In this document: in pieces, positions 1 to 4,790 of the stretch
How the letters are laid out: each line of letters begins with the position of its first letter
Numbering within the stretch: the first letter of the stretch is position 1
Assembly (NCBI GenBank): GCA_016840905.1
Contig: JAEORM010000008.1
Span: 1 to 9,991 of the forward strand
Direction: 5' to 3'
Source: Candidatus Gerdarchaeota archaeon
GTDB lineage: Archaea > Asgardarchaeota > Heimdallarchaeia > JABLTI01
DNA length: 9,991 nucleotides
Translations under genes and position numbers: made by a program
Notes under the pieces: model-generated
What the model saw: the letters and a program-made list of their open reading frames with translations, nothing else
Databases searched by the model: none
What the model was told of the DNA's origin: nothing

Positions 1-359
1 AAGACCCCTTCAATAATCGTTTCTAAATACAATAAAGAAAGTACACGTGTAAAAAATTCTTGTAAAATGGATTGATCTCTTGATTGTATAACAACTGCAA
101 ATGCTTGAGGATTGTTCTTTAAGGATTTGATGTTTTCAGTTAGGGTTGCTTGATATTCGTAGCGCTCGAGTCTAGATGCAGTAGCAATTTGATTAAGTGA
201 TAAAGCACAATTCTTAGCAAATTTAGGCCAAATTTTGCATATTTCGTTTATATCAGTAGAACTAACTGAAGTAAAAGTTTCTTTACGTAATCTATCAAAA
301 TTTACTAAACGATCAAATAATTGTTCCTTAAGTACATCAAATAATTCTGCTTCTGACAT
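1..359 (-). CDS. Unrecognised protein, C-terminus cut by window edge
   Basis: An open frame without stops runs from ATG at 359 leftward off the window, giving 119 complete codons. The product begins MSEAELFDVLKEQLFDRL and is rich in Leu, Lys, Glu, Asn and Gln. It looks almost entirely helical, with no membrane segment, Cys pair or nucleotide-binding motif in the visible part. I do not recognise the family. Spacing of hydrophobic residues (for example FDRLVNFDRLRKETF) suggests an alpha-helical bundle or short coiled coil. Codon use matches the neighbours, and it is the last visible gene of a minus-strand series with the zinc-ribbon gene 129 bases upstream. There is no convincing ribosome binding site before the ATG (the nearest purine-rich text is GGGTTG about 5 nt away). 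That the frame is coding rests on its length without stops and protein-like composition. Confidence 0.72.
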   Translation of the reverse strand, partial: MSEAELFDVLKEQLFDRLVNFDRLRKETFTSVSSTDINEICKIWPKFAKNCALSLNQIATASRLERYEYQATLTENIKSLKNNPQAFAVVIQSRDQSILQEFFTRVLSLLYLETIIEGV

Positions 360-465
360 AAAGACAACCCAAATATTAATCGAATTAAATCCATGGAATT
401 ATTATTCCAAGTGAACACTCGTATCTATGTATGATTTTTTCTTAAATTAAATTATTCCCTATGAG

Positions 466-480
466 GCAAAAAAAAGGATT
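466..480 (-). terminator. T-rich terminator after the zinc-ribbon gene
   Basis: Read on the minus strand, the sequence just after the zinc-ribbon stop contains CCTTTTTTTTGCC, a T8 run. Archaeal RNA polymerase commonly stops at such T-tracts without needing a hairpin, and no hairpin is seen here. The rest of 360-488 holds no gene. It contains only a weak inverted repeat, GGAAT/ATTCC, at 394-407. Confidence 0.35.
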
Positions 481-488
481 AAGAAAAG

Positions 489-689
489 TCAATATCGATC
501 ATGAGGGATGATTTTTCGTTCTTTAAAAAGAATTATTTCCCCACAATTAGGGCAGCTAAAATAGATACGAGGATATTGAAAGGAATAAATTTTAAGCCTA
601 ACCATTTTACCACAAACATGGCAAAAGCGAAGTTTTTTTAGCTCCTCAGAAGCAGCCCTTTGAAGTTCAGTAGACATTGGCACAACCAT
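489..689 (-). CDS. Small zinc-ribbon protein, 66 residues
   Basis: The product has two CxxC knuckles, C23-x-x-C26 (CHVC) and C46-x-x-C49 (CPNC), separated by 19 residues. That is the layout of a single treble-clef or zinc-ribbon module binding one zinc. The N-terminal 20 residues are predicted helical (ELQRAASEELKKL) and the C-terminal tail is basic. There is no second domain, so it could be a nucleic-acid or protein adaptor, but no specific function can be named. The start is uncertain: ATG at 689 follows AAGGA with almost no spacer, while the ATG at 677 (residue 5) leaves about 12 bases. The tRNA-Lys gene lies 115 bases upstream on the same strand. The pattern of Cys pairs makes it likely to be a real gene despite its size. 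Confidence 0.7.
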   Translation of the reverse strand: MVVPMSTELQRAASEELKKLRFCHVCGKMVRLKIYSFQYPRIYFSCPNCGEIILFKERKIIPHDRY

Positions 690-804
690 TCCTTAAGACC
701 AATTTTGATCTATATCTAACGTCAATTGGAATTTATCTACAAACTATACTCAGAGGGTAAGGTGAAAGTAAAAATAACCATCAAAAATAGATTTAGATAA
801 TAAT

Positions 805-881
805 TGGCAGGCGTGACGCGATTTGAACGCGCGGCCACCTAGTTAAAAGCCAGGTGCTCTACCTAGCTGAGCTACACGCCT
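805..881 (-). tRNA. tRNA-Lys (anticodon UUU), CCA encoded
   Basis: On the minus strand the cloverleaf folds fully. The acceptor stem pairs AGGCGTG (881-875) with CACGCCT, followed by discriminator G (808) and a genomically encoded CCA (807-805). The D arm closes GCTC/GAGC. The anticodon stem CCTGG/CTAGG carries the loop CTTTTAA with anticodon TTT at 847-845. The T stem GCGCG/CGCGT holds the loop TTCAAAT. Anticodon UUU reads AAA/AAG, so this is tRNA-Lys. No intron is present. The acceptor and T stems are GC-rich against a very AT-rich background, and T-rich stretches follow the 3' end. Confidence 0.97.
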
Positions 882-914
882 ACAGTTCCAATAAATTTTT
901 TAGACTATCTATTC

Positions 915-926
915 CTTTTTAAATTT
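915..926 (-). promoter_or_regulatory. Candidate TATA element for tRNA-Lys
   Basis: On the minus strand CAAATTTAAAAAGG lies about 35-45 bases before the tRNA 5' end, which would place transcription start roughly 10-15 bases upstream of the mature tRNA. It fits the archaeal TATA pattern but in such AT-rich DNA it could be chance. The 183 bases between the tRNA and the gene at 1065 otherwise hold only AT-rich text and the divergent promoter at 1023. Confidence 0.3.
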
Positions 927-1021
927 GCCGTTTTGTTTATTTTCTTGTAAAATCTATTATTAGCTTATTTTTTCATTTGAAATATTTGAAAAGCAAAAAT
1001 TTTGTTATTTTTACACAAAAA

Positions 1022-1033
1022 TCTTTTTTAATG
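1022..1033 (+). promoter_or_regulatory. Candidate TATA element TCTTTTTTAATG (first copy)
   Basis: The 12-mer TCTTTTTTAATG stands about 32 bases before the ATG at 1065. The same 12-mer occurs at 1348-1359 in front of the HEAT gene. Both have an A-rich stretch just upstream, where an archaeal BRE would lie. The repetition before two adjacent genes makes a core promoter role plausible. Confidence 0.4.
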
Positions 1034-1064
1034 GAAATTTATAGTTTGGATTGGTGGATTTCTT

Positions 1065-1271
1065 ATGGTACAATCAGGAATGGAAGAAGAACTTGCAGAA
1101 ATTGAAGAGGAGATTGAAGTCGATTCTTTAGAAAGTCGTTTTAACGCTTTTAGAAGAGAGGCTAAAAATCAATTCCTTACAATTCGAATTTTATTATTAT
1201 CTTCGATTATTATTGGTTTAATAGCAATTATATTACTTATTTGGGTTCTAAAATATGTTCAAATACCTTAA
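1065..1271 (+). CDS. Small tail-anchored membrane protein with acidic coiled-coil head
   Basis: This 68-residue product has a very acidic N-terminal half (residues 6-24, EEELAEIEEEIEVD) followed by a basic amphipathic stretch (FNAFRREAKNQF). A single hydrophobic helix spans about residues 41-63 and the C-terminus is short (KYVQIP). This is the layout of a tail-anchored protein with its N-terminal domain in the cytoplasm. No family is recognised. The start at 1065 follows GGTGG with about an 8-9 base spacer; an internal ATG at 1080 (residue 6) is an alternative. It precedes the HEAT/acidic protein by 135 bases on the same strand and shares a promoter-like 12-mer with it, so the two may be co-regulated. 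T-rich tracts at 1279-1309 after the stop may end its transcript. Confidence 0.72.
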   Translation: MVQSGMEEELAEIEEEIEVDSLESRFNAFRREAKNQFLTIRILLLSSIIIGLIAIILLIWVLKYVQIP

Positions 1272-1347
1272 ATCTAGTATTTTTTTCTTTTTTATTATTT
1301 TTTACTCACAAAAATTGCTTTTAAGTAAAAAAATTCCTCAATAAAAT

Positions 1348-1359
1348 TCTTTTTTAATG
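1348..1359 (+). promoter_or_regulatory. Candidate TATA element TCTTTTTTAATG (second copy)
   Basis: An exact repeat of the 12-mer at 1022-1033, lying about 48 bases before the HEAT gene ATG at 1407. A transcript starting about 25 bases downstream would leave a leader of roughly 25 bases containing the GGGAG ribosome binding site at 1393-1397. Confidence 0.42.
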
Positions 1360-1406
1360 TTAATGTCTCAACTAAATCTAGTTATAATTATAGGGAGCCT
1401 CTTACC

Positions 1407-2426
1407 ATGAGTCACTCAGATGAAAAAAATATTGAGCTTTTGCTTAGACAATTAGAAGATAGTGATAATATTGATGTCCGTAGTAATGCCGCATCAAAGC
1501 TTGGTTATGTAACCATTCAACAGGATAAAATTGTTCCAGCATTAACAGAAGCCCTTGGTGATGAAAATTGGCTTGTTCGTGTTGAAGCTGCAAAAGCTCT
1601 TGGTCGTATAGGTAAAGCTGCATGCAAATCTATTGAAGTTTTAAAGAATGTAATGGTTGAACCTCGAAATCGAGCTAAACGTGGAATTTTTTATGAAGTC
1701 TTACAATCACTTGAGAAGATTCAAACTGAATCACCTGAAGTAAGTGTTAGCTTAGAAAAGGAAGAGGAAGAACTTAGTCCTGAATTAGAAGAAATAATAG
1801 AAGAAGCAATGGATGAAGCTTTGGATGAAACTACAGAAGAACTAATTGAAGATTCATTAGAAGAAGAGGAAGAAGTAGTTAAACCAATTGAGCAAGAGGT
1901 TATTGAAGAAAGTATAGAACCTCAAGAAGAAAGCATTGAGGAGATTTTAGATGCTGTTGAGGAAGCATTAGAAGAACCTATATTACCACATTCTGATGAA
2001 GACCAGCTTATTGAAGATGTGCTAGAAGAAACTGTTGAAGATGATTTGGAAGAAGCAATTGAAGACATAGTGGATGATTCAGTAGCTGAAGAAGCTATTG
2101 AAGATGTTGCTGAGGAAATTGCAGAAGAAATTATCGAATTAGAACATGAATCAGTCAAAGATTTTGAAGCAATTACTGAAGAACCTGAAGAAGAAGTTAT
2201 TGAAGAAGCTTTAGAAGAGGTTGTTGAAGATGCTATAGAAGAAGCTATTGAAGACATTGTAGATGATTCTGTAGCAGAAGAAGTAATAGAGGACATTTCA
2301 GAAGATATTGCTGAAGAAATAATCGAAGATAAAACAGAATCAAGTGATAATATTCCTCTAGATCAAGTTCTTGTTTTCGATGAAAATGAAGACGAAGAAA
2401 TCAAAAAAAAAATGAGTCAGAAATAA
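1407..2426 (+). CDS. HEAT-repeat protein with long acidic repeat tail
   Basis: Residues about 5-105 form two to three HEAT-like helical hairpins (DVRSNAASKLG, then WLVRVEAAKALGRIGKAA), as in PBS-lyase-type HEAT scaffolds that bind other proteins. From about residue 112 to 305 the sequence is dominated by Glu and Asp, with Ile/Val/Leu every three to four positions. This fits long amphipathic, highly negative helices or coiled coil. Two 46-residue units, 201-246 and 264-309, are direct repeats 63 residues apart and share an identical 15-residue core starting EEAIEDIVDD. The tail ends EIKKKMSQK. The start is well supported by GGGAG nine bases before the ATG. The Rab-like GTPase follows 26 bases after the stop, in the frame that a one-base slip at the A10 run (2403-2412) would reach. 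The scaffold function is inferred from HEAT architecture; the specific partner is unknown. Confidence 0.85.
   Translation: MSHSDEKNIELLLRQLEDSDNIDVRSNAASKLGYVTIQQDKIVPALTEALGDENWLVRVEAAKALGRIGKAACKSIEVLKNVMVEPRNRAKRGIFYEVLQSLEKIQTESPEVSVSLEKEEEELSPELEEIIEEAMDEALDETTEELIEDSLEEEEEVVKPIEQEVIEESIEPQEESIEEILDAVEEALEEPILPHSDEDQLIEDVLEETVEDDLEEAIEDIVDDSVAEEAIEDVAEEIAEEIIELEHESVKDFEAITEEPEEEVIEEALEEVVEDAIEEAIEDIVDDSVAEEVIEDISEDIAEEIIEDKTESSDNIPLDQVLVFDENEDEEIKKKMSQK
2007..2144 (+). repeat. Acidic coding repeat, copy 1
   Basis: This encodes residues 201-246 of the HEAT/acidic protein. It aligns without gaps to copy 2 at 2196-2333, 189 bases downstream. Over the identical 15-residue core (2049-2093 versus 2238-2282) the DNA differs at five positions, all at silent third codon positions. 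Confidence 0.8.
2196..2333 (+). repeat. Acidic coding repeat, copy 2
   Basis: This encodes residues 264-309 of the HEAT/acidic protein and is the partner of the unit at 2007-2144. Outside the core the two differ mostly by conservative changes such as V/I, A/V and D/E. Confidence 0.8.
2403..2412 (+). other. A10 homopolymer, possible slippage or frameshift site
   Basis: Ten consecutive A (codons AAA AAA AAA A|TG) lie four codons before the stop of the HEAT/acidic gene. The GTPase frame is already open from 2390 onward through this run. A gain of one A, or a -1 ribosomal slip, would therefore join the two proteins as ...EEIKKKNESEISDI and onward into the GTPase. A sequencing error in a homopolymer would look the same. 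Confidence 0.45.
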
Positions 2427-2452
2427 GCGATATCCACAATATTACCTTGAAA

Positions 2453-3037
2453 ATGCCTTCTGGTGAAGATGTTCCTGTAAAAAAGATTACTAAAAACCTT
2501 CTAAAAATCGTTCTAGTTGGAGAAGGACAAGTAGGTAAAGGCACTCTCCACAAAGGTTTCTGTGATGATATGTTTATCCATGATTATCGTGATACTATAG
2601 GTGTTGATGTAGGATCAAAGGATATTATTGCAAATAATGAGACATTTGTATTGCAATTGTGGGATATCACAAGTCTTGAAAGGTTTGTTATAAACCAAGA
2701 ATTATTCTTTAAAGGAACTTCTGGAGCTATTCTTATTTTTGATGTTACTAACAGATCCTCGTTTAATAATATAACAAAATGGTTCCATTCTGTTAAACAT
2801 ATAGAAAAGAGTAATACTAACATTATTTTGGTTGGTAATAAGATAGACTTACGTTCATCCAATGCAGAATCAATAACTTCAGAAGAAGGTTTAGAATTAG
2901 CTAGAAAACTTTCAGATGAAAATGGTGCACCTATTCCTTATTTTGAAACAAATGCTCTCACAGGCGAAAGATTAGATGAAGTAATTCAAGTTATTGCTGA
3001 TAATGCTATAGCTAATTTTCTCAAGAAAAAAGAATAG
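2453..3037 (+). CDS. Rab/Ras-like small GTPase with degenerate catalytic motifs
   Basis: This 194-residue product has the Ras-superfamily fold order. The P-loop is at 23-31 (GEGQVGKGT), switch I TIG at 48-50, the WDxx box at 70-75 (WDITSL), then NKID at 129-132 and a G5-like ETNAL at 165-169. Three key positions are altered. The residue after the P-loop Lys is Gly instead of Ser/Thr, which normally binds magnesium. The DTAGQ of switch II reads DITSL, losing both the Gly and the catalytic Gln. SAK of G5 reads NAL. The guanine-specifying NKxD is intact. It probably binds nucleotide weakly or without hydrolysis, as a pseudo-GTPase. There is no C-terminal Cys for lipidation. ATG at 2453 was chosen; TTG at 2447 is an alternative. 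Neither has a ribosome binding site, which suggests coupling to, or fusion with, the HEAT gene 26 bases upstream. Confidence 0.87.
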   Translation: MPSGEDVPVKKITKNLLKIVLVGEGQVGKGTLHKGFCDDMFIHDYRDTIGVDVGSKDIIANNETFVLQLWDITSLERFVINQELFFKGTSGAILIFDVTNRSSFNNITKWFHSVKHIEKSNTNIILVGNKIDLRSSNAESITSEEGLELARKLSDENGAPIPYFETNALTGERLDEVIQVIADNAIANFLKKKE

Positions 3038-3049
3038 AAGTAATACACT

Positions 3050-3091
3050 AGCTAACCATTTAGTTAATGGTTAGTTCTTTTATTTTTATTT
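3050..3091 (+). terminator. Hairpin plus T-rich tract after the GTPase gene
   Basis: CTAACCATT (3052-3060) and AATGGTTAG (3066-3074) form a perfect 9-bp stem with loop TAGTT. It is extended by a G-T pair and an A-T pair to 11 bp. The T-rich text TCTTTTATTTTTATT follows at once. It begins 12 bases after the GTPase stop codon, as expected for transcript termination. Confidence 0.7.
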
Positions 3092-3109
3092 GATTATATT
3101 GGTTTCTTA

Positions 3110-3124
3110 GTCACAATTTGTGAC
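3110..3124. promoter_or_regulatory. Palindrome GTCACAA-T-TTGTGAC: operator or second terminator
   Basis: Two perfect 7-base half sites are separated by one base, about 45 bases upstream of the TATA-like element of the micro-ORFs. This would suit a dimeric DNA-binding regulator. Folded as RNA, GTCAC/GTGAC gives only a 5-bp stem, but CTCTTTTT follows, so a weak second terminator for the GTPase transcript is the alternative. Confidence 0.45.
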
Positions 3125-3168
3125 CTCTTTTTGAGTCTCTGTTATGAGTTCTTAAAAAGTGAATCCGC

Positions 3169-3178
3169 TTTATAAATA
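3169..3178 (+). promoter_or_regulatory. TATA box for the micro-ORF unit
   Basis: TTTATAAATA, preceded by the BRE-like AATCCGC, is the best TATA match in this part of the window. Start of transcription about 25 bases downstream (near 3200) would leave a short leader carrying GGAG at 3212-3215 before the ATG at 3227. Confidence 0.55.
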
Positions 3179-3226
3179 AAAAGAGATATAGTTTATTCAA
3201 GAACAAAATTCGGAGACAAATAAAAA

Positions 3227-3316
3227 ATGAACAAACAAACCCAAGAAATCAGACAAAAAATCAGAAAGGATTACGAACAAACCAGAATCAAATTTGCAAT
3301 GATTGTTGGTGCATAA
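3227..3316 (+). CDS. Micro-protein 1, 29 residues
   Basis: ATG at 3227 follows GGAG with an 11-base spacer and the frame ends TAA at 3314-3316. The product begins MNKQTQEIRQKIRKD and ends TRIKFAMIVGA: a basic, charged helix about 20 residues long followed by a short hydrophobic tail. It aligns end to end with micro-protein 2 about 85 bases downstream, with 13 of 29 residues identical and most other differences conservative (R/K, F/Y, M/L, V/I). That paralogy, plus a ribosome binding site before each, is the argument that it is translated. I recognise no family. A small membrane-surface or RNA-binding peptide would fit the composition, but this is a guess. A hairpin begins two bases after the stop. 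Confidence 0.55.
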   Translation: MNKQTQEIRQKIRKDYEQTRIKFAMIVGA

Positions 3317-3317
3317 A

Positions 3318-3357
3318 CTGGTCATTATTACGCAGTGAACTAATATAGAGTGACCAG
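3318..3357 (+). other. Hairpin directly after micro-ORF 1
   Basis: CTGGTCA (3318-3324) pairs perfectly with TGACCAG (3351-3357). The stem is extended inward by T-G and T-A pairs to 9 bp, with a loop of 22 bases. It starts two bases after the stop codon of micro-ORF 1. No T-run follows, so it looks like a processing or stability element more than a terminator. Confidence 0.55.
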
Positions 3358-3399
3358 CTAAAGAATAAAGTAGAAACAAACTAAAAAGGTGAAAAAAAA

Positions 3400-3492
3400 T
3401 TGGCTAATAAAAACAAAGATAAAATCAAAGAACAAATCAAAAAGGATAAAGAATTAACCAGAATGAAATACGCACTAATAATTGGTGTATAA
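3400..3492 (+). CDS. Micro-protein 2, 30 residues, paralog of micro-protein 1
   Basis: The frame starts at TTG (3400), with AGGTG at 3387-3391 eight bases before it, and ends TAA at 3490-3492. The product reads MANKNKDKIKEQIKKD at its start and TRMKYALIIGV at its end. Like its neighbour it is a Lys-rich helix with a short hydrophobic C-terminus ending in Ile-Gly-aliphatic. Identical positions include the IxxxI spacing, KD, the TR pair, the following Lys and the IxG near the end. No ATG is available before residue 22, so the TTG start depends on the ribosome binding site. Its last third also contains one arm of the 13-bp long-range stem (3456-3468 with 3553-3565), so coding and RNA structure overlap here. 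Function unknown. Confidence 0.52.
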   Translation: MANKNKDKIKEQIKKDKELTRMKYALIIGV

Positions 3493-3570
3493 TCCCTGAT
3501 AAAGCATTAGGGAGGTAGAAACTGTTCAAGAATTATTTCTTGAGCAATAAATTTTCATTCTGGTTTTTTT
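3456..3570 (+). ncRNA. Multi-branched RNA element ending in T7
   Basis: AACCAGAATGAAA (3456-3468) is perfectly complementary to TTTCATTCTGGTT (3553-3565), a 13-bp closing stem. Inside it lie two local hairpins. One is CCCTGAT/ATTAGGG (3494-3500 with 3506-3512, loop AAAGC, one G-T pair). The other is GTTCAAGAA/TTCTTGAGC (3524-3532 with 3537-3545, loop TTAT, 9 bp with one G-T pair). The closing stem runs into T7 (3564-3570), as at the 3' end of a terminated transcript. The element may end the micro-ORF mRNA or be the structured part of a small RNA. It matches no RNA family I know. Confidence 0.5.
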
Positions 3571-3582
3571 ATTTGGATTATT

Positions 3583-4089
3583 TTAATTAATTTTATACCC
3601 GATTTTTTCAGTAAGTTCTCGTCGTTCTTTCTTCTGAGCTGCTGTTTCTATTTTATTAACACTTGTTCCATCAACGGCTCCTATTATCGCTCTACCTAAT
3701 TCCGTTTCACCAATTAAAATTTCTATTTCATTTGCGGATGCGACAAATATAGAGCATACTGCAGGATGATTTTTAATGTGGGGTAAAACATTAATTGGGA
3801 AAGCATTTTCTATCATAATAACAAATGCGTGACTTGCACCTATTGCTACAGCATTTTCAGCAGCTAGTTTTTCTAAAGTGGGATCATTTGCTGTTACTCT
3901 TGTTAATTTTGGAACAGCTTCATTCATTGCTAAAGCACACTTTATTCCGGGAGCTGCTGTAAGTAATGTCATAAAAAGATTATCAGTAGTAAAAATTGAG
4001 AAATTTGCTTGACCAATAATTACTTGGTATTTTAACTCAGGATTTTGAATTTTGACTGCTAATGTTTTTACTGGCAATTTAATAATCAC
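3583..4089 (-). CDS. PF04008 family protein ('adenosine-specific kinase')
   Basis: The 168-residue product matches the archaeal/bacterial PF04008 (COG1839) family along its length. Visible blocks are IIGQANF (24-30), PGIKCALAMNEA (47-58), GASHAFVIMIENAFPINVL (84-102) and ETELGRAIIGAVDG (128-141), with a C-terminal KKERRELTEKIGYK. Family members are small compact proteins annotated as adenosine-specific kinases from structural work with bound nucleotide. The physiological reaction is not well established, so the name should be read cautiously. The frame opens right after an in-frame TAG, so GTG at 4089 is the first possible start. AGGTGA overlaps that GTG and sits nine bases before TTG at 4077, which may be the true start. 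It is a stand-alone gene, divergent from the gene at 4266. Confidence 0.88.
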   Translation of the reverse strand: MIIKLPVKTLAVKIQNPELKYQVIIGQANFSIFTTDNLFMTLLTAAPGIKCALAMNEAVPKLTRVTANDPTLEKLAAENAVAIGASHAFVIMIENAFPINVLPHIKNHPAVCSIFVASANEIEILIGETELGRAIIGAVDGTSVNKIETAAQKKERRELTEKIGYKIN

Positions 4090-4151
4090 CTATCATTTTT
4101 TCTTCTTCATACTTTGCTATTTTTGCTACTAAAATCTTTTCAGTAAATTAT

Positions 4152-4166
4152 AGATATTTATATTGG
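4152..4166 (-). promoter_or_regulatory. TATA element for the PF04008 gene
   Basis: On the minus strand CCAATATAAATATCTA lies about 65-75 bases before the start codon, with TTTCC just upstream in the BRE position. Transcription would begin near 4130. The divergent gene has its own candidate, TTTAAAATA, at 4219-4227. Confidence 0.4.
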
Positions 4167-4218
4167 AAAGTCCATTATTACTATAGAAAAACTATTTGGA
4201 ATCTATTTTAGTTAGGTG

Positions 4219-4227
4219 TTTAAAATA
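4219..4227 (+). promoter_or_regulatory. TATA element for the 4266 gene
   Basis: TTTAAAATA, preceded by GGTG, stands about 40 bases before the ATG at 4266. This would give a short leader containing the strong purine-rich ribosome binding site AGGAAGGAG at 4246-4254. Confidence 0.4.
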
Positions 4228-4265
4228 AAAAAAGAGATTATCATTAGGAAGGAGAATCGCATCGT

Positions 4266-4712
4266 ATGTCTGATGTTAATAAACGAGAGTATATAGCTTT
4301 ACCTTTAGACATATGTTATTTTGATCGTGAAAGATATGATATGATGCGTTCTGAATTACCTACTGAAATTGTAAGCTTTAGAAAATATGAGAACGGTTTA
4401 ATGCGGATACATTTCTCAACTAAAGAAAAAACAAAAGAGGGAGTAAATGAGCGGCAACACCTTTTATGGATTCAAATAATTGAACTTAAGAACCATAAAT
4501 ATGTTAAATATAGATGTGATTGCAAATACTTTGATTATCGACAATTGCGAATAGCAAAACGATTGTTCGGACTACAAGAATTAGATAATGATCTTGTTGT
4601 AGTGGTAGACCCAAAAGCTTTTACTCAACAAAAAAAACTATTTAATATAGATAAACATGCATTTATAGCTTTACAAGAAATGTTTAATATACAAATACAA
4701 ATTTCCATTTAG
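4266..4712 (+). CDS. Unrecognised 148-residue protein upstream of a GTPase
   Basis: ATG at 4266 is well placed after AGGAAGGAG, one of the strongest ribosome binding sites in the window. The product begins MSDVNKREYIALPLD. It has alternating charged and aromatic strands in the first 90 residues, including a CDC pair at about residue 84 (YRCDCKYFDYRQ), then a mixed helical C-terminus ending NIQIQISI. There is no signal peptide, membrane helix or nucleotide-binding motif. High Tyr, Phe and basic content suggests a compact alpha/beta cytoplasmic protein. I do not recognise the family. The COG2229-like GTPase starts 78 bases downstream on the same strand, so the two may be co-transcribed. A role as GTPase partner is possible but not shown by the sequence. 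Confidence 0.78.
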   Translation: MSDVNKREYIALPLDICYFDRERYDMMRSELPTEIVSFRKYENGLMRIHFSTKEKTKEGVNERQHLLWIQIIELKNHKYVKYRCDCKYFDYRQLRIAKRLFGLQELDNDLVVVVDPKAFTQQKKLFNIDKHAFIALQEMFNIQIQISI

Positions 4713-4790
4713 TTAGAAAAAAAGAGTAAATTTGGCAGCTAACAAAAGTATTTTATTAAAAAAATTCTAATTTCATAAGAAGATCTGGAT

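Noticed and set aside
394..407. GGAAT/ATTCC inverted repeat between the first two genes
   Set aside because: Only a 5-bp AT-rich stem; expected by chance in this composition.
1922..2296. Minus-strand open frame rich in Ser (MSSITSSATESS)
   Set aside because: It is the mirror of the GAA/GAT-rich acidic repeat; antisense of Glu/Asp codons gives Ser codons without stops.
2584..2862. Minus-strand 92-codon frame inside the Rab-like GTPase
   Set aside because: Shadow of a gene with recognisable G motifs; no independent support.
3197..3379. Minus-strand 60-codon frame across micro-ORF 1
   Set aside because: Its Phe/Leu/Ser-rich product reflects the antisense of Lys/Glu codons, and the promoter, ribosome site and paralogy all favour the plus strand.
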